From IMG/VR virus record IMGVR_UViG_3300020158_000335, positions 1 through 64,000 of that record: a DNA stretch of 64,000 nt, one strand, 5' to 3'. Both the position numbers and the translations under genes were made by a program. Each line of letters begins with the position of its first letter. The stretch's first letter is position 1. The notes below the pieces were generated by a model, which did no database searches, was not told the DNA's origin, and saw only the letters and a program-made list of their open reading frames with translations. The stretch is from a virus. Positions 17,046 through 25,860 of the stretch are shown here, piece by piece.

Positions 17046-20000
17046 TTATGCCGCCTTTATGTCTGGAAGCCCGTCTGTGACCCAAGACGGGACGTTGGCT
17101 ATAGCAGCAGGGATACTGTCTTTGTTAATGACGTTGAATTGGCCCCAATCTTTGAAATCTCTGGTTGCGCCATCCCCCAGTGTTGACTGCTCTAATGCCA
17201 GATACAGATATGCAATTTGTAGAACGATCTGCTTCGATTTAGCAGAAAATTGGAAGAGGTAATGTCCGTATGAATCCCATTCTTTTGAAATAATATAGTA
17301 ACCATCGGAGTTACTTGTTTTCTTATGTCCGCTCACAGATTGAAAAGTAGCAAACGGTTCATAAAAAAGAGGGTTCTTCTTGATCTTCTTATCGAGCATT
17401 TTATAAAATGCGTCAATAGGCTTTGAAGCATCGGTAATTGCTTTGGCCAGTTCCAAATCACCAATGAATTTTTCTTTTTCAGAACCAGACGGAGGGGTAG
17501 CCAGTATGCCCAAAATCATTTTAAACATTTCAGGGTCATTTACCACTAATTCGTGCATTAATTCAGGGGACGAAAACTGCTGGATGCCCATTGAAAAGAC
17601 TTCTGTTGAGTTATCTGCCCCATAATACTTCCCGACATAAGCGTTGAACAGGTGGTCTGTGTATGCCACTTCATCATCTTTGTAGTTTTCATTCCCGGTC
17701 AGAACAGATAATTTTATCAACCCCTTTGTTTTATCAACTCTACCGTCGAGAAACGTATTGGAAACTGATACATACTTTGCGTCATCTTCAACTAAATGCC
17801 CCATTTCATGCCATAACGTACTCTTGGTAAACTCAGCCCCGACATGGATAATCTTTCGACCGACTTCAGCGCAAGCTCTTGGTTGGCCTTTAAACCTTTC
17901 CTGGATGTGACATTTACCGAACCGCCCCCCGCTTAACCGGTATAATTCCGCCATGTCTTTTCTGATATTGGCCTCGCCATACCCGGCTTTTGTTGTTGTT
18001 CCCGATTTGCCTGTTACCGATATTTCAACTGCCAAGTAGTTTATCGCGGATTTGTCTATCACCTGGTCGCTGACCCATTGGTTGGCCTGCTTTTCGGTAA
18101 TGGGTGATGATTCAAGCATTTTTTGAATCAATGGGTTATAAGTTTTGGCGAGTGCATCTGATAGTTCTGTGTTTAGCTGCTGCTTCTTATCGGAAAAAGA
18201 CTTTTCTTTTGTTTTGTACTCAGATTTAAGATTTTGATATTCATCAGAAGCGAGAAATTCATCCAGAGCTTCTTGAATAATTTTTAGGTTTTTAGCGTAT
18301 CTCTCTTGTGTTTCAGCAGCCATTAGAGAGTATGCTTCATGCAGTTTGATCCATTCGTCAGTTTTTGCCCGTGTGCCTGATATCCTATTTGCGATGGCGT
18401 CCAAATAAGAACCCGCAACTGCCGTCTCTCTTTCTACATCCCCCAGCTTTTTGGTATATCCTAATCGGTCTTCAAGTGTTGATTTATCTGCTCTATATTT
18501 AAGCTCTGCCGCAGACCGTTCTTGTTCAAGGGATAAAAGGTCATTTCGTGCAGCAGAAACCTTCAGCGCAACCGGTCTAAAGCCAGGGGCCGTTGACCAT
18601 GCATCTACAATCTCTTCCCCTTTGGCTTTTGCAGCATCAAAGATTTCCTTCCCGGCTTCCTTCGATAGTTCTGACATCGGCTTAACGTTTTCATATCCTG
18701 ACACCATCCGAGCCAATGTGCCAGGGGCGATTGTGATGAGCCTGTCTTCTGACATCGACTTACGCATTAATTCTGAGATTTCATATCTTTGGATAGCGGT
18801 TACTGCCACGTTGTAATCAGAGACCAATAATTCAAGTCGATCTATATGGTCGAACACGGTTATAGCGTCTTGTGGCTTGTTTGGCATATCTTCTGACATA
18901 ATTCCTGACGCCTTGAACGCAAGATAAATATCATCAAATGTGGTTGCAGCCCGGAGCATATCTTTCCAGTCGCCGCCATCTTCAAGGATTGCGGTCTCCA
19001 TAACCGGATCATCATCCAGCATATCCTTTGCCATTGCAGGAGCAGGCGCAGCGCTTTCCAAAATACCGCCCCAGTCCTCCCGCCATGCCGCCAGGTACCA
19101 AGTCTTCCTGTCCGGGTCCCATGACACCGTTGCAATCTCACCCTGCCACGATAAATCGACTTTCGGTCTGCTGGATGGCCCGTATTTTCGCTTGATATGT
19201 CCACGGGTCAACATATCCACAAGCCTCATGCAGAGTTCACGGCCTGACTGTTCGCTGGGCAGGTTTTTTTTTTCAAAATCCTGCTTGGCGATGATTCGGG
19301 CAATGCCGTCACCATCAGCAAAAAGCGGGGCAGTCCCAGTATTCCCCCAAAGGAGGGCAATCCAGCCGATATCCGGACGGCTGGCACCCTGTATGGTGTT
19401 CTTTTGGGTATCCAGCGTGTTTTTCATGGCCCGCTTGGATTGATCCTGGGCGATGGTGGGCTTTTGGTTCGGCTGGACGGTGGATTCAAGAATCATGGCT
19501 TTGCCTATTGTTATTTCCTGCAAGCCGAGTGTAAAAGTCGCCTTGATTTTTTTGGGGTACACTGCTGCCATGCCCAGAACAAGTTTCTCGTTGACATCAA
19601 GTTCTGCATAAATTCCATATTTAGGCCCAATCATACTTCTGAGTGAAGGTGCGCCTTTGCCTTCTATTGATAGAGTATATACTCCAGGGGGTAACTTCAG
19701 GATTGCTGCTTCAAGTAAAGCCCGTCTGCCATCACCGTACACTGAAAGGTAAAGTTTGTTTTTCGTATTTAAAATGCTACTCCTGGCAATACGAGACAGA
19801 AGTTTACGTACGGTTGTTTCTCCTTCATCTGTCTCGATCTTTTGATCCAGATGGGCGGAGGATTCAAGAATTGATCCGATTGAAGGATCGAATGTGCCCT
19901 GATTCTCTACCGCTTTGATTTGGTTCGGATTAAAAGCTATCCAGACAAGGTGTTCTTTACCACCGCCCATTATATTGCCGCCGATGTGAGTAATGCCGTC

Positions 20001-21422
20001 ATAACCAACATTTTGCAATACCTGATTTGCGACGGCCTTGCTATCTGCTTGTTGTTCAAGCAATGAGTAATTATAACCTCCTGGCGTGGTACGTTTTATT
20101 TCTTTTGATATAAAATCATCAATTTCTGTATCTGAAAATTTTACAAGAGCAGGAAACAACAGCATCCATTCGTTACGGGACAACAACTGCATATCAAGAG
20201 TATCTTTGTCCGCGTCAAACGGGTTCCGAATGTTCAGGAAGCATGAATAAACGGCGCGGTTGGCTTCTGTTTTTCCTGCCACTAACGGCATTGCGATTTT
20301 TATTCTTTCGCTGTTAAGGAAACCCCTGGCATCCCGTACCAGATGTTCTACAGCACCGTCAGATAAAAATAATTGTTGGTTATCATCTGACGATAATGCA
20401 CCAGCCCCAATGTCCATTACATCCATGTTAAATACCTTCAAAAAGGTATCACGGAACTCTTCCTTGATCGTTGCCCATTCCACGACTTCCTTACCCATAT
20501 ATTCCCGAGCCACATCTTTGTTTTCAGTAAAATAAAACCCTGGCCCATATAACGCTGTTTTATCCTGCTTTGAAATGTCGAATTCCTTAAACCCGGCTTT
20601 GGCTGTGCCGTGATATACCGGAACTGGAGTTTGAATTTTGTGGGTTTCCTGGGGAGAGCCGTCTGGGTTTACGACTTTGGATGTTATTTTTCCATTGACA
20701 ATATCAATAAGATGTGCGATCTTCTCCCCATAGCCTGCGGGCGGTGCTGCTACTGGCGAGGACATTTCTTGTGTCGAGGTCAGCCCTTCACCACATGACG
20801 CAGGCTTTCCTATTTCTACCGCTTGCACAAGATACAGACGAGTTCCACGTTCCTTCCTGGTATATTCCTTTGCCATGATTTTTACACACAAGACTTCACC
20901 GTCGAATTTCATCGGGACATCAAAATGGTGTATTTCTTTGATGTTTTCGTTTCCCTTGCGGTCATCACGAGACATCCTAAAAGCTGAAGCCTGAAACAGC
21001 CTGTCAAGATTTGCAATAGCCTGCATGTGGGCTTGAACTGAGACTGATCGTTCATACGCACTTTTGCTCAACATCTTCAGCAGCGATTCACCTGAAACGG
21101 TTGCTGTGAATCCGGTGTCGATATTAACCAGGGGCACCCCGATAAACTCTTTCGCTGCTGCCTTTGCCTGGTCTGATCCCCGCGCATATCGCATATTCCC
21201 CAGAAGCGCAGCCTTTTCCCAATCCCCAAACCATTCCTTAAACTTCTTGGCCTTCACGCCGTTTTCTGAGTAATCATACTTGGCATAATCAGCCGGGAAT
21301 TCCGCTTCAAACACCGCCGCAATATCCCCGAATGTTTGAGCATTCCGGATTGCATCACGCCAGTCCTTCGCTGCGGGTTCGGGGGTGCCGCCATCCGCTG
21401 GGGTTCCGGATTCAAGAATCAT
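17046..21422 (-). CDS. Giant polyvalent head protein with ADP-ribosyltransferase, BECR-like and zincin domains
   Basis: This 1458-aa multidomain protein is punctuated by candidate prohead-protease sites at about residues 4 (MILE-S), 519 (SILE-SS), 648 (MILE-S), 788 (GILE-SA), 808 (PVME-TA) and 1104 (MLE-SS). Between them lie a WRDAIRNAQTFGDIAAVF module and a polyvalent-associated domain (about 80-220); an ADP-ribosyltransferase (about 265-480, PVYHGTAKAGFKEFD, GPGFYFTENKDVAREYMG); and a small unknown domain. A BECR-type nuclease-like domain (about 655-785, IGWIALLWG, DGIARIIAKQDFE) and a coiled coil follow, then a zinc metallopeptidase with STLWHEMGHLVED at about 1203 and downstream STEVFSMGIQQF. 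T4 Alt is a precedent for a head-packaged ADP-ribosyltransferase. Packaging here is inferred. Confidence 0.75.
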   Translation of the reverse strand: MILESGTPADGGTPEPAAKDWRDAIRNAQTFGDIAAVFEAEFPADYAKYDYSENGVKAKKFKEWFGDWEKAALLGNMRYARGSDQAKAAAKEFIGVPLVNIDTGFTATVSGESLLKMLSKSAYERSVSVQAHMQAIANLDRLFQASAFRMSRDDRKGNENIKEIHHFDVPMKFDGEVLCVKIMAKEYTRKERGTRLYLVQAVEIGKPASCGEGLTSTQEMSSPVAAPPAGYGEKIAHLIDIVNGKITSKVVNPDGSPQETHKIQTPVPVYHGTAKAGFKEFDISKQDKTALYGPGFYFTENKDVAREYMGKEVVEWATIKEEFRDTFLKVFNMDVMDIGAGALSSDDNQQLFLSDGAVEHLVRDARGFLNSERIKIAMPLVAGKTEANRAVYSCFLNIRNPFDADKDTLDMQLLSRNEWMLLFPALVKFSDTEIDDFISKEIKRTTPGGYNYSLLEQQADSKAVANQVLQNVGYDGITHIGGNIMGGGKEHLVWIAFNPNQIKAVENQGTFDPSIGSILESSAHLDQKIETDEGETTVRKLLSRIARSSILNTKNKLYLSVYGDGRRALLEAAILKLPPGVYTLSIEGKGAPSLRSMIGPKYGIYAELDVNEKLVLGMAAVYPKKIKATFTLGLQEITIGKAMILESTVQPNQKPTIAQDQSKRAMKNTLDTQKNTIQGASRPDIGWIALLWGNTGTAPLFADGDGIARIIAKQDFEKKNLPSEQSGRELCMRLVDMLTRGHIKRKYGPSSRPKVDLSWQGEIATVSWDPDRKTWYLAAWREDWGGILESAAPAPAMAKDMLDDDPVMETAILEDGGDWKDMLRAATTFDDIYLAFKASGIMSEDMPNKPQDAITVFDHIDRLELLVSDYNVAVTAIQRYEISELMRKSMSEDRLITIAPGTLARMVSGYENVKPMSELSKEAGKEIFDAAKAKGEEIVDAWSTAPGFRPVALKVSAARNDLLSLEQERSAAELKYRADKSTLEDRLGYTKKLGDVERETAVAGSYLDAIANRISGTRAKTDEWIKLHEAYSLMAAETQERYAKNLKIIQEALDEFLASDEYQNLKSEYKTKEKSFSDKKQQLNTELSDALAKTYNPLIQKMLESSPITEKQANQWVSDQVIDKSAINYLAVEISVTGKSGTTTKAGYGEANIRKDMAELYRLSGGRFGKCHIQERFKGQPRACAEVGRKIIHVGAEFTKSTLWHEMGHLVEDDAKYVSVSNTFLDGRVDKTKGLIKLSVLTGNENYKDDEVAYTDHLFNAYVGKYYGADNSTEVFSMGIQQFSSPELMHELVVNDPEMFKMILGILATPPSGSEKEKFIGDLELAKAITDASKPIDAFYKMLDKKIKKNPLFYEPFATFQSVSGHKKTSNSDGYYIISKEWDSYGHYLFQFSAKSKQIVLQIAYLYLALEQSTLGDGATRDFKDWGQFNVINKDSIPAAIANVPSWVTDGLPDIKAA

Positions 21423-21760
21423 GGCTGTACCGTTTTCTTGATTTCAATATATTTTTCAGTCGGTTGAATCACCGGTGAAACAGCCTGAATTTCATCCGTG
21501 ATTGCCTTTATGATTTTGATAAACCGCTCCGGCTCTTCACCGTTGAATTTTCCGGCGATAAGGTCAGCAAGCTTCTGGTTCTGCTGAGCGGCTTCTGGTT
21601 GAAGGTCAATTTGTTCGTTCAGTTTGGCGAGGGCCGACTTAAACTCCTTTTGAGCTTCACGCTTTGCTGAAAAACTAAGCCCGCTGGATGCAAGCTCAGT
21701 TCGTTTTTGCGCCACTATCGCCTGCAATGTCCGTTTTTCTTTAAATCCAAGTGCCATCAC
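21419..21760 (-). CDS. Small coiled-coil protein upstream of the 1458-aa gene
   Basis: This helical, charged protein of about 112 aa (FSAKREAQKEFKSALAKLN, QQNQKLADLIAGKF) starts at GTG 21760 or, more likely, ATG 21757 inside ATGTGATG. It is coupled to both neighbours, and its stop overlaps the start of the 1458-aa gene as ATGA. It could be an internal head or assembly partner for its neighbours. Function unknown. Confidence 0.5.
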   Translation of the reverse strand: MMALGFKEKRTLQAIVAQKRTELASSGLSFSAKREAQKEFKSALAKLNEQIDLQPEAAQQNQKLADLIAGKFNGEEPERFIKIIKAITDEIQAVSPVIQPTEKYIEIKKTVQP

Positions 21761-24246
21761 ATCACCTTTTTAGCTTCCTCGTTTAACAAACCGGTTAAAT
21801 AATCAGCGACGGTATTCAGAAGCCCATCGTATTTCTCCATCAAGCCTGCGGTTTCCAGTGTTGCGGCTGCCTCATCCAGTATCCTGCCATATCCATCAGT
21901 ATCCGAATCGTGAGCGCCGGACATCAGGTCATTCAGGGTGGCGATTGCGCTCTTGACATCCGCATCTTCTGGGGGTATATTATCCCCAAGGTTGCTCTCA
22001 TTCGAGCGTCTGCTGTCTTCGGGCTGGCCGGGTTCTTCCACGGGGGCAGGAAACGAAGGTGATTGGTCAGGATCATCAGCGTGCGCGACACGCAGGAGCA
22101 ACTTTCTTCCACCTCTCTGCTCATAAGGTGTTTTGCTTTTTGGTTTGGCATCTTCAAGAAACCATGTTGTAACGCCGTAATATCCTCCGTTATTTTGCAA
22201 CTCAACTGCTGCGAATTTACCACGTCCATTTCGTTTTACAAGCAACAGCCTCCCGTTAGGTTGTTCGTAAATTTCAGTGTAATGGCGGGTGATGTCCGAA
22301 AGTGCATCTATTTCGTCATTATATCCGTATGCCTTGAATTCCTTGATTCTGTCTTCTGCAATATGTGACTTACCATAAGCGCCGCCTTCCTCAAGTCGGA
22401 TAGGTGCGGATGGGAATCTTCCCTCGCTGGCCGTTTCTATATCGGGGCCGATACTCCCAAAATCAGAAGTTCCATCAGGCGCGGGAATGAATAGACTTCC
22501 AGGGGTTTCGACTTTATCCACTTCCGGCGCAATCTGTTCCGGAGATAAAGATGATTGAGCGAGTTCGGGATATTCTGCGATAACCATTGTATCTACAGGT
22601 TCCCCTGCGGTTACGGCCCGTTTGACACTCCTGGCATGATTTCCTTCACTGATTGATATTATTTGAGTCCTGGCCTCAAGTTCCTTCGCTATTGCTTGTG
22701 GTATAGCTGCATCGGCGCGAAGCCCCGCGAGTGATTCGCCAGCACGAAGCCCTGTAATCGCTTGGTTAATAAGGTCGAGCGCTCTTTCCGCTGCTCCGTC
22801 TTCTTTCAGCCTGCGTTTGGGGCTTGTCCATAAGCCATAATTAGAAGGTCGGTTCCTATATTTTCCGTCAGGATATTCGGCTATTATACTCTTTGCGCTT
22901 TTAGCTTCCTGTTCAAGCATATAAATCAGATAATATTTTTTCGTCATTTCCCAGGGTTCCGGTACGTCCGGTTCCGGCATCACAAATTCCGGGACAACCG
23001 GCGTGACTTCCGGCGTGACGACTTCCGGGGCAACAGGCGTGACTTCCGGCCTTGGCGCTTTCCCACTGGTGTACAAATCTTCAACGTATTTATCCCATTG
23101 CGCCTGCGTGGCTTCACCTTTTTGAAGTAATTCCCACATTTGACCAGTCCACTCCTGATCTTGAGACCGAACCCCTGGCACCGCCATTTCCCCTACTTCT
23201 CTCAATCTGACAAACTCAAGTCGCTTGACTTCCCTCTCATTGGGGATTTTATCTTCCTTGATTTTAGCCATTATCCCCTTCAAGTCGTTTATAAACCCGT
23301 CCTGTTTCATCATGTCAAATGCTTGCTTATCTATCCCCAGGGAAAGAGCTTCATCTTTAAGCGCCTCAAATTCCGAATCCATCGCCGCCTGCTTCGCCGC
23401 CGTTTCCGCCGCCATCGCCCGCGCCGCTTCATCCGCCTTGGCCTTCACCTGCAATGCCGCAAGCTGGTTTTCCAAATCAGCATTTATACCCTGCTGTTTT
23501 TCAATCAAGCCTTGCGTCATGGTAATCTTTGTTTGGGTGATTTCCGCAGCAGACTGTTGATCCCTAAGCCCGTTCATCAGAGCGACATTTTCAGTGGACA
23601 ATTTATCAGCATCCGACTTCAAGGTCACAAGCTGTTCATTTTGAGCCTTCACGTCTTTTTGTGTCGTCTGAAACCTTGCAGAGTTCTTCACCACAAGCTG
23701 AGCTATACGTTTGCCCACCTCTTCCAGCGAAATCTCACCCTCGCCCTCTGGTGACACCACAAGCGTAATATCCCGTTTATTCAGCAGCCAGCGGTAAGCA
23801 ATAATCTCATCATCAGGGCCGATCTTCTTGGCGTCCCCGCTCGGGGAATGAAACACAATCGTAATGGCCTGCCCATCGGAAAACGGAATCTGAGCGGTAA
23901 CATTTGCAAACAATCCGGTTTTCCGTGGTTTTCCGATAATTGCCTCAGCCGGTGCGATCCCTTCAGGCAGATGTTTTGCAAACACCCGGGCAAGCGCTCT
24001 CATCCTGCTGTCTGTCTGTGAGAATCTCTTGACTGTAACCGCCTCGTAAATCCCTTCTTCCAGAAACTCGCCGTCATTGTACTCATCGTCCATTTCTGCA
24101 AGAGTCGCACATTCCAGAATCAGCCTGTCTGTCTCATGGGTATTGGTCAACGCCATATAAGCTCGAACCAACCTGTCGGGACCGAACCCTTTAACGAACA
24201 AATCAAGCCCGATTTTGTGCAATTTGCCTTCTGAGTATGGGTTCAT
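21757..24246 (-). CDS. Polyvalent-type protein with coiled coil and MuF-C-like nuclease domain
   Basis: This 829-aa protein has an N-terminal globular region (to about 190) with RWLLNKRDITLVVSPEGEGE. A long coiled coil follows (about 190-330, rich in A, K, E), then a Pro/Glu/Val linker and a PWEMTKKYYLI module with a later GEPVDTMVIAEYPEL. The C-terminal domain (about 600-705: YGKSHIAEDRIKEFKAYGY, EQPNGRLLLVKRNGRGKF, GYYGVTTWF) resembles the MuF C-terminal/BECR nuclease-like fold of phage polyvalent proteins. ILE-C and IYE-AV near the N-terminus are weak candidate processing sites. It probably belongs with the two giant proteins as head cargo or core. Confidence 0.6.
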   Translation of the reverse strand: MNPYSEGKLHKIGLDLFVKGFGPDRLVRAYMALTNTHETDRLILECATLAEMDDEYNDGEFLEEGIYEAVTVKRFSQTDSRMRALARVFAKHLPEGIAPAEAIIGKPRKTGLFANVTAQIPFSDGQAITIVFHSPSGDAKKIGPDDEIIAYRWLLNKRDITLVVSPEGEGEISLEEVGKRIAQLVVKNSARFQTTQKDVKAQNEQLVTLKSDADKLSTENVALMNGLRDQQSAAEITQTKITMTQGLIEKQQGINADLENQLAALQVKAKADEAARAMAAETAAKQAAMDSEFEALKDEALSLGIDKQAFDMMKQDGFINDLKGIMAKIKEDKIPNEREVKRLEFVRLREVGEMAVPGVRSQDQEWTGQMWELLQKGEATQAQWDKYVEDLYTSGKAPRPEVTPVAPEVVTPEVTPVVPEFVMPEPDVPEPWEMTKKYYLIYMLEQEAKSAKSIIAEYPDGKYRNRPSNYGLWTSPKRRLKEDGAAERALDLINQAITGLRAGESLAGLRADAAIPQAIAKELEARTQIISISEGNHARSVKRAVTAGEPVDTMVIAEYPELAQSSLSPEQIAPEVDKVETPGSLFIPAPDGTSDFGSIGPDIETASEGRFPSAPIRLEEGGAYGKSHIAEDRIKEFKAYGYNDEIDALSDITRHYTEIYEQPNGRLLLVKRNGRGKFAAVELQNNGGYYGVTTWFLEDAKPKSKTPYEQRGGRKLLLRVAHADDPDQSPSFPAPVEEPGQPEDSRRSNESNLGDNIPPEDADVKSAIATLNDLMSGAHDSDTDGYGRILDEAAATLETAGLMEKYDGLLNTVADYLTGLLNEEAKKVM

Positions 24247-24842
24247 TATGCGCCCTCCTGAGCGTTCTGAATCATGTCAATATCAAGATTCAGCTTAACG
24301 GTTTTGGCCTGCTCGTTTTTAAGCTGTGTTTCAAGCCCTGCAAGTTGATATTGAAGAGTTGTAACCTGGCCAGCCTGGGCGGTGGTCTCCGCCATGATGT
24401 TTTCGTTCGTGCCTTTAAGCTGTGCGACGGTTGCCGTAACTGTGTCAACCTGCGCTGATATGCTGGTATTGACCGCCTTTATCTTTGGGATTTTAACAAT
24501 CCCGGCGTTTTTCTCTTTGGCTTTTGTGAATGCCGGTTCATTTGCCTTGACGTAGGTTATCACCTCATCAACAGCCTTGGCGATATCATCAACAGACTTG
24601 ATCGGAATGACCTTTGCGTTAAGTTTGACCTGAAAAACGCCGCCGCCAGCCTTGATTTTTACAGTTATTTTCTGGCCGGACGCAAAAACCAACGTGGCGG
24701 TTTTCATCAAAAACCCGGATTCGCGTTTGGCCTTGTTCGTGGCTTCAACATCTTCTACCGGGATGCCTGCCGTTTCAAATTTTTTAAGCACCGGCTTTAA
24801 CCCGGCCTTGTCGAATTTCTCAAAATCTATGGTTAAAGCCAT
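24246..24842 (-). CDS. Coiled-coil protein paralogous to the N-terminal part of its neighbour
   Basis: This 198-aa protein follows the plan of the first 250 residues of the 829-aa protein: a beta-rich part (TATLVFASGQKITVKIKAGG), a helix (SVDDIAKAVDEVITYVKANE), then a coiled coil (GQVTTLQYQLAGLETQLKNE). The neighbour has SDGQAITIVFHSP and SLEEVGKRIAQLVVKN at equivalent places. I infer a duplication with loss of the nuclease part. The stop overlaps the next start by one base. Confidence 0.55.
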   Translation of the reverse strand: MALTIDFEKFDKAGLKPVLKKFETAGIPVEDVEATNKAKRESGFLMKTATLVFASGQKITVKIKAGGGVFQVKLNAKVIPIKSVDDIAKAVDEVITYVKANEPAFTKAKEKNAGIVKIPKIKAVNTSISAQVDTVTATVAQLKGTNENIMAETTAQAGQVTTLQYQLAGLETQLKNEQAKTVKLNLDIDMIQNAQEGA

Positions 24843-24930
24843 ACGATCTCCCCCTCTTATATGTTATTCATTGATAAACGGACTATCCTTAAATCACAAA
24901 TGGCTTGCGTGTTTTTGAACTCTGCTTTTT

Positions 24931-25446
24931 TTACCATGATACAGCCATCACATCGTTGATGCTATGACAGGATTTAATGGCAGAGTATAATTGATTTTTC
25001 TTGTACAAAACTGCCTGGAAATGGGCTCCAACTTGCACCCCGACAGATATCATTTCCGCCAAAGATAAAACATGAGATTGGTTGTCATAATCAATAAATG
25101 CTATCTCGGGCACCTCGGCAAGCTGCATCATCGTCACAGCAGCGACCATATTTGCGCGGTCTTTGTCCTCGCAATCGTACCGAATACCAGATGGTTGCAC
25201 TACACATCCCAGCGAAAGCTCTGATATTGAGCAGCCCTTGATAATCTCTTTCTGGATTCCCATAGCAAAATCAAGGTCGATAAGCTGCCCATCATCAGGG
25301 ATGCGATTGACATCGTAGCTGTACCCTGCTTCTGTTTGATCTTCAGGCGACATCTGCGTAAGTTCTTCCAGCCTGATATTGTATGGATACAGGATCGAAC
25401 TCTGCAACCGCTGGATAACAGGGATATTCTTCGCATATACTCTCAT
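24931..25446 (-). CDS. DUF4376 protein (tail-fibre associated)
   Basis: This 171-aa protein has a C-terminal half that matches the DUF4376 pattern: GIRYDCEDKDRANMVAAVTM, AFIDYDNQSHVLSLAEMISV and a closing DVMAVSW. Proteins with DUF4376 are common beside phage tail-fibre genes and may act as fibre hinges or assembly partners. Here it lies 17 nt downstream of the small DGR-linked gene, in the same orientation as the diversified tail protein. Confidence 0.7.
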   Translation of the reverse strand: MRVYAKNIPVIQRLQSSILYPYNIRLEELTQMSPEDQTEAGYSYDVNRIPDDGQLIDLDFAMGIQKEIIKGCSISELSLGCVVQPSGIRYDCEDKDRANMVAAVTMMQLAEVPEIAFIDYDNQSHVLSLAEMISVGVQVGAHFQAVLYKKNQLYSAIKSCHSINDVMAVSW

Positions 25447-25464
25447 GTATTTACTCCTTCGTCT

Positions 25465-25860
25465 TCACGATAAAACATAATATCGGTAGTGTTTCTGTAT
25501 TGTGGACAAAAACGGGATATGCTCTTTGTATTTCTCTATTTGCCGTATCAGCACCTCGCTGCCAGTAAAAAATACATGAGTTTTTTTGCCCAGGTTAAAT
25601 TGCACTGTTAAGCATTTGCCATGTTTTCTCTCTGTAAATTTGCTATCGGTTATCCTGTATCCAATTATTTCTATTTCACGGTTTACGATATCCGCTATCT
25701 TAAGTTTGTCGCCGTCAAGAATATGTTCATCTGCCGCAAAGTCAGAGAATTTTCGCACATTCGTCGGGTTTTCAGTAGCCTCCGGCATTGTGATATCCAT
25801 AAGTTGTATCCATTCCCGTGTATTAACCATCCGTAATAACTCATTACGGATTTTACGCAC
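25465..25860 (-). CDS. Small DGR-linked protein overlapping the reverse transcriptase gene
   Basis: Up to 131 aa. Starts at residues 11, 21 or 25 would reduce the overlap, and MPEATENPT at about 25788 is plausible. The core EHILDGDKLKIADIVNREIE to GKCLTVQFNLG, then VFFTGSEVLIRQIEKY, looks like a small beta-barrel, perhaps OB-fold-like, that could bind nucleic acid. Its 5' end overlaps the RT 3' end in another frame by 94 to 166 nt. It is not an obvious Avd homologue (Avd is a four-helix bundle). No Avd gene is seen, so this may be the accessory factor of this DGR, by inference. Confidence 0.55.
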   Translation of the reverse strand: MRKIRNELLRMVNTREWIQLMDITMPEATENPTNVRKFSDFAADEHILDGDKLKIADIVNREIEIIGYRITDSKFTERKHGKCLTVQFNLGKKTHVFFTGSEVLIRQIEKYKEHIPFLSTIQKHYRYYVLS

